In this document: one piece after another, positions 61,494 to 64,000 of the stretch | Layout: the number at the start of each line of letters is the position of its first letter | Numbering within the stretch: the stretch's first letter is position 1 | The notes under the pieces: generated by a model | Told to the model about the DNA's origin: nothing | What the model saw: only the letters and a program-made list of their open reading frames with translations | The model's database searches: none | Assembly: GCA_002479255.1 (NCBI GenBank) | Contig: DLMJ01000037.1 | Coordinates: forward strand, 62,001-126,000 | Direction: 5' to 3' | Length of the DNA: 64,000 nucleotides | Source of the DNA: Candidatus Binatus soli | GTDB lineage: Bacteria > Desulfobacterota > Binatia > Binatales > Binataceae | Translations under genes and position numbers: made by a program

Positions 61494-62357
61494 ATGAAAA
61501 ATCGATTTACGCGATCGCTCATTCTCATAACGCTTTTGGCCTTCGTACATGTACCTTCCGCTGCTGCGCAGACGACGGAGGACAAATCACTCGACGAAGT
61601 TAATAAAGAACTGTCGAACCCGATTTCGAGCATTTGGGCTCTTCAGCTTCAAGAAAATACCTACTGGCTGAACAAGCCGGATCGCAACGTTGTGAACCTC
61701 CAGTTTCAGCCTGTTCTGCCACTGGCGCTGACCGACGATTGGAACCTGATCACTCGGCCCGTTTTCCAGGTGATGAACTCGACGCCTTACGTGAACGAGA
61801 GCCTGCATCTTCATCGCGTCACGGGCTTCGGCGACACGATCCTCGCGACTCTACTCTCGCCCAGTCCGAAGCTCGCCGGCCCATGGCTCTTGGGCGCGGG
61901 CCCCAGTTTCATTTTCCCTACCGCGAGCAACTTGAGGCTTGGGCAGAACAAATGGCAGCTTGGACCCGCCGGCGTATTCGGATACCTGGGTGGAAAGTGG
62001 CTGGCAGGAGTATTTCCTCAGCAGTGGTTCTCGACCGGCGGCCCAGGCTCGCAGACTGTGAGCCAGATGAACCTTCAATACTTCTTCGTCTATCTGCCGG
62101 GCGATGGATGGGGCATCGGGACATCGCCCAACATGCTGGTTAACTGGTACGCGAACAAGAGCGGAAACGAGGTGACGTTTCCTATCGGCCTTAATGTGAG
62201 CAAGGTAATCAAGATTGGCCCGCTTCCTGTGAAACTTCAGGTTCAAGGTCAGTACATGCCGGTTCATCCCGATGTCTTCGGCCAGAAATGGAACCTCCAG
62301 TTCGCGATTACTCCCGTCATCCCGAAATTGATTAAGGGACCTCTTTTCGGAGGCTGA
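61494..62357 (+). CDS. Outer-membrane beta-barrel protein (neuromedin U/transporter-like), copy 1
   Basis: 287 aa. Signal peptide ending SAAAQ near residue 25. Beta-rich mature part with IWALQLQENTYWLNKPDRNVVNLQFQPVLPLALTDDWNLITRPVFQ and aromatic girdle residues; ends in a strand-like segment. The pattern is that of small barrels annotated as 'neuromedin U' or hypothetical transporters. A paralogue follows eight bases later. Confidence 0.75.
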   Translation: MKNRFTRSLILITLLAFVHVPSAAAQTTEDKSLDEVNKELSNPISSIWALQLQENTYWLNKPDRNVVNLQFQPVLPLALTDDWNLITRPVFQVMNSTPYVNESLHLHRVTGFGDTILATLLSPSPKLAGPWLLGAGPSFIFPTASNLRLGQNKWQLGPAGVFGYLGGKWLAGVFPQQWFSTGGPGSQTVSQMNLQYFFVYLPGDGWGIGTSPNMLVNWYANKSGNEVTFPIGLNVSKVIKIGPLPVKLQVQGQYMPVHPDVFGQKWNLQFAITPVIPKLIKGPLFGG

Positions 62358-62365
62358 AGCACTTC

Positions 62366-63229
62366 GTGATAGGACGGATCGTCAAAATATTTCTTTTTAT
62401 TTTCCTTGCGATCAGCGGTAACGCGCGAGGCCAGAGCCTGCTGGCTGGTTCTGCCGGCGCCGAGTCCGAAGAAGATCGCCTGGCGCGAGAGGTAGATGAT
62501 CCGACCGCGATTCTAATGCAACTGCAACTTCAGGATCTGTATACTCCGAAGAATTTTCAGACCTCGGCACAGACGAATACAATTCAGCTGCGTGCAGTTG
62601 TACCGATAGAAGCATTTTCGGGGTTTCCGTTTCAGCAAGTCATTCGCCCGACGTTCAAGGTCGAATCGATAGCGACATCATCCAGCAGTTCGACGATAAC
62701 CGAATTCACCGATATGGAGCTATTCGACTTATTCATCTCCAACTGGCCCGATCCCAAGGAGACCGGATTCGGCTGGGGAGTGGGACCGACGTTCGTGTTT
62801 CCGACGGGAAGAGACCCAACTGCGGGAAAACACGCGTGGGAGGTGGGACCCGCAGCCGCAGCCAAATACCTGGGCGTTCCGCACTTGATGATCGGCTTCC
62901 TCTTCCAGAATCCCATATCGCTTGGGTACACCAATTCCTCAGCGCCAGCGCAAAGCCAGATGGAGTTCCAGCCGATAATTTCGTATACATTCGGCCACGG
63001 CTGGTACGTAAAATCATCCGACTCGACGTGGACGGTCAATTGGCGTCACGGCGGTTCGACGACGATCCCGATCAGCCTTGGCTTTGGCCGCGTTTGGAAG
63101 TTCGAAGGAATTGAGCTCAATCCATGGGTGTCGGGCGAGTGGACGGCCTACCGCCAATACTCAAAGATCACGCCGATGTATACCGTCAGGTTCGGTCTGA
63201 CGCTGCTGCTCCCTGATTTGAAGCTATAG
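62366..63229 (+). CDS. Outer-membrane beta-barrel protein, copy 2
   Basis: 287 aa, GTG start. Same order as copy 1: signal peptide ending NARGQ, ILMQLQLQDLYTPKNFQ, NTIQLRAVVPIE, FGWGVGPTFVFPTGRDPTAGKHAWEVGPAAAAKYLG and a final WTAYRQYSKITPMYTVRFGLTLLLP. Equal length and parallel motifs indicate tandem duplication, though identity is modest, so specificities probably differ. Confidence 0.75.
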   Translation: MIGRIVKIFLFIFLAISGNARGQSLLAGSAGAESEEDRLAREVDDPTAILMQLQLQDLYTPKNFQTSAQTNTIQLRAVVPIEAFSGFPFQQVIRPTFKVESIATSSSSSTITEFTDMELFDLFISNWPDPKETGFGWGVGPTFVFPTGRDPTAGKHAWEVGPAAAAKYLGVPHLMIGFLFQNPISLGYTNSSAPAQSQMEFQPIISYTFGHGWYVKSSDSTWTVNWRHGGSTTIPISLGFGRVWKFEGIELNPWVSGEWTAYRQYSKITPMYTVRFGLTLLLPDLKL

Positions 63230-63295
63230 ATGGAAACGACTTGTGTGCATCGAGACGATCGCGCCACGTATCGGGCTAAAGAGAGGAATCTTCAA

Positions 63296-64000
63296 ATGAA
63301 GGACCGAATAGTGCAGCCTACCGCTAAAGCCATGCCGGAGGTAACCGCGCAACCGCCATTGCATAAGGTTTATAGGACTATTTCTCTTGCAATAGTCGTC
63401 TCACTCGCATTTGTCTCCTCCGCGCGAGGTGCCGCGCTAGAGTTGTATGAAACGGGAGCTCCCGATCTCGGCACGGCAAGCGCCGGACGAGCCGCTATGG
63501 CATCGGACGCCTCGACCGCAGCCGCCAATCCCGCCGGGATGACTCTACTCGACCATTCACAATTGCTAACCGCGTCCGGCGTGCTCCTGCCCTCGACTAA
63601 CTTCGACGTTGCCCCTCAAACGACGACGTCAGGCGGTGGCGGCGGCAATGCAGGGGTGTTTTTTCCGCTCGGGTCGTTCTTCTATGTCCACAAACTCTCT
63701 GAGAAGTTGCGGCTCGGCGTGGCGGTTTTTTCAGATTACGGACTTGGTGGAGACTACGGCAAAACGTGGGTCGGACGCTATTACATAACCGAGGCGTCAC
63801 TCATCACTGGCAAAATCAACCCGTCAATCGCCTACGAGGTAAGCAACTGGCTGTCAGTGGGAGCAGGTTTCAACTTTGGAGTCGGGCGTCTCACGTTTCA
63901 ATCGAAGATTAACAACGCTCTTCCGCGCGTGCCCGATGGCGGCCTCGCGCTCGAGTCGTGGGACGAAGCATTTGGCGGTAATGTCGGCATTTTGCTCCGG
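63296..64000 (+). CDS. FadL/OmpP1/TodX-type outer-membrane transporter, N-terminal part
   Basis: 235 codons with no stop before the window end; ATG 63296 with GAGAGG nine bases upstream. After a signal segment comes the family start LELYETGAPDLGTASAGRAAMASDASTAAANPAGMTLLDHSQ (N-terminal hatch with the NPAGM motif), then LGVAVFSDYGLGGDYGKTWVGRYYI and LSVGAGFNFGVG. Members import long-chain fatty acids or other hydrophobic compounds. Supports a lipophilic substrate for this cluster. Confidence 0.9.
   Translation, partial: MKDRIVQPTAKAMPEVTAQPPLHKVYRTISLAIVVSLAFVSSARGAALELYETGAPDLGTASAGRAAMASDASTAAANPAGMTLLDHSQLLTASGVLLPSTNFDVAPQTTTSGGGGGNAGVFFPLGSFFYVHKLSEKLRLGVAVFSDYGLGGDYGKTWVGRYYITEASLITGKINPSIAYEVSNWLSVGAGFNFGVGRLTFQSKINNALPRVPDGGLALESWDEAFGGNVGILLR

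Overview
The window is GC-rich Gram-negative DNA. Evidence for an outer membrane includes a FadL-type porin, lipoproteins with lipoboxes, and a PqiABC/MCE lipid-transport set. The mix of a ~180-kDa NAD-glutamate dehydrogenase, an ArgA-like acetyltransferase with a degenerate kinase domain, MaoC hydratases and many DUF lipoproteins resembles soil lineages once called Deltaproteobacteria (for example Binatota). That placement is inference only; no rRNA gene is present.

Region 1 (1-19.8 kb) is ordinary chromosome. It holds a glycosyltransferase cut by the window edge, an N-acetylglutamate-synthase-like protein, an Rrf2 regulator, riboflavin synthase, a HAD phosphatase, an alkylsulfatase-type MBL hydrolase, a compact operon (MaoC, solute-binding protein, AnmK), NagA behind a small conserved protein, a membrane protein, NAD-GDH, an RlmD-type methyltransferase, a Rieske protein and a MEMO-family protein. 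AnmK and NagA together indicate recycling of cell-wall amino sugars.

Region 2 (19.87-34.33 kb) is an accessory island with at least two layers. The first is a small integrative element: the 3' half of a tRNA-Ala gene, a tyrosine integrase, a 45-aa ORF overlapping it, an AlpA-like protein, an NrS-1-type primase-polymerase and a zinc-finger protein. It ends near the 3' end of a different, tRNA-Ser-like gene. The second is a Mu-like transposable element read leftward from a divergent repressor: Ner, MuA, MuB, two DNA-binding proteins, GemA, then scaffold-like and cement-like capsid proteins, a tiny zinc finger and Mor. It lacks lysis, portal, major head and tail genes and is bracketed by a 27-bp direct repeat. 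Between its repressor and its outer edge lie a frameshifted lipoprotein gene and a very unusual ~460-bp array of at least eleven different palindromes separated by related spacers.

Region 3 (34.4-40 kb) is a leftward membrane/lipoprotein cluster: DUF4105 protein, lipase-like lipoprotein, two DUF4239-type proteins and a K+ channel.

Region 4 (40.1-64 kb) looks like one functional unit. A leftward gene set holds a DUF2092 protein, a Gly-repeat protein, a DUF4410 lipoprotein, an arylsulfatase, a small membrane protein, PqiA1-PqiA2-PqiB-PqiC, DUF3300 and DUF2950. A rightward set holds a DUF3313 lipoprotein, a second arylsulfatase, a small lipoprotein, a periplasmic protein, two related outer-membrane proteins and a FadL-type porin. 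Between them are an octahaem cytochrome fused to repeats, a FixJ-like regulator, a histidine kinase and a receiver protein. An identical 18-bp palindrome (ATTGTACCAAAGTACAAT) occurs exactly twice, ahead of the leftward set and in the divergent region between the receiver gene and the rightward set. The simplest reading is a two-component-controlled regulon for acquiring and desulfating an unknown sulfated, probably lipophilic, compound.
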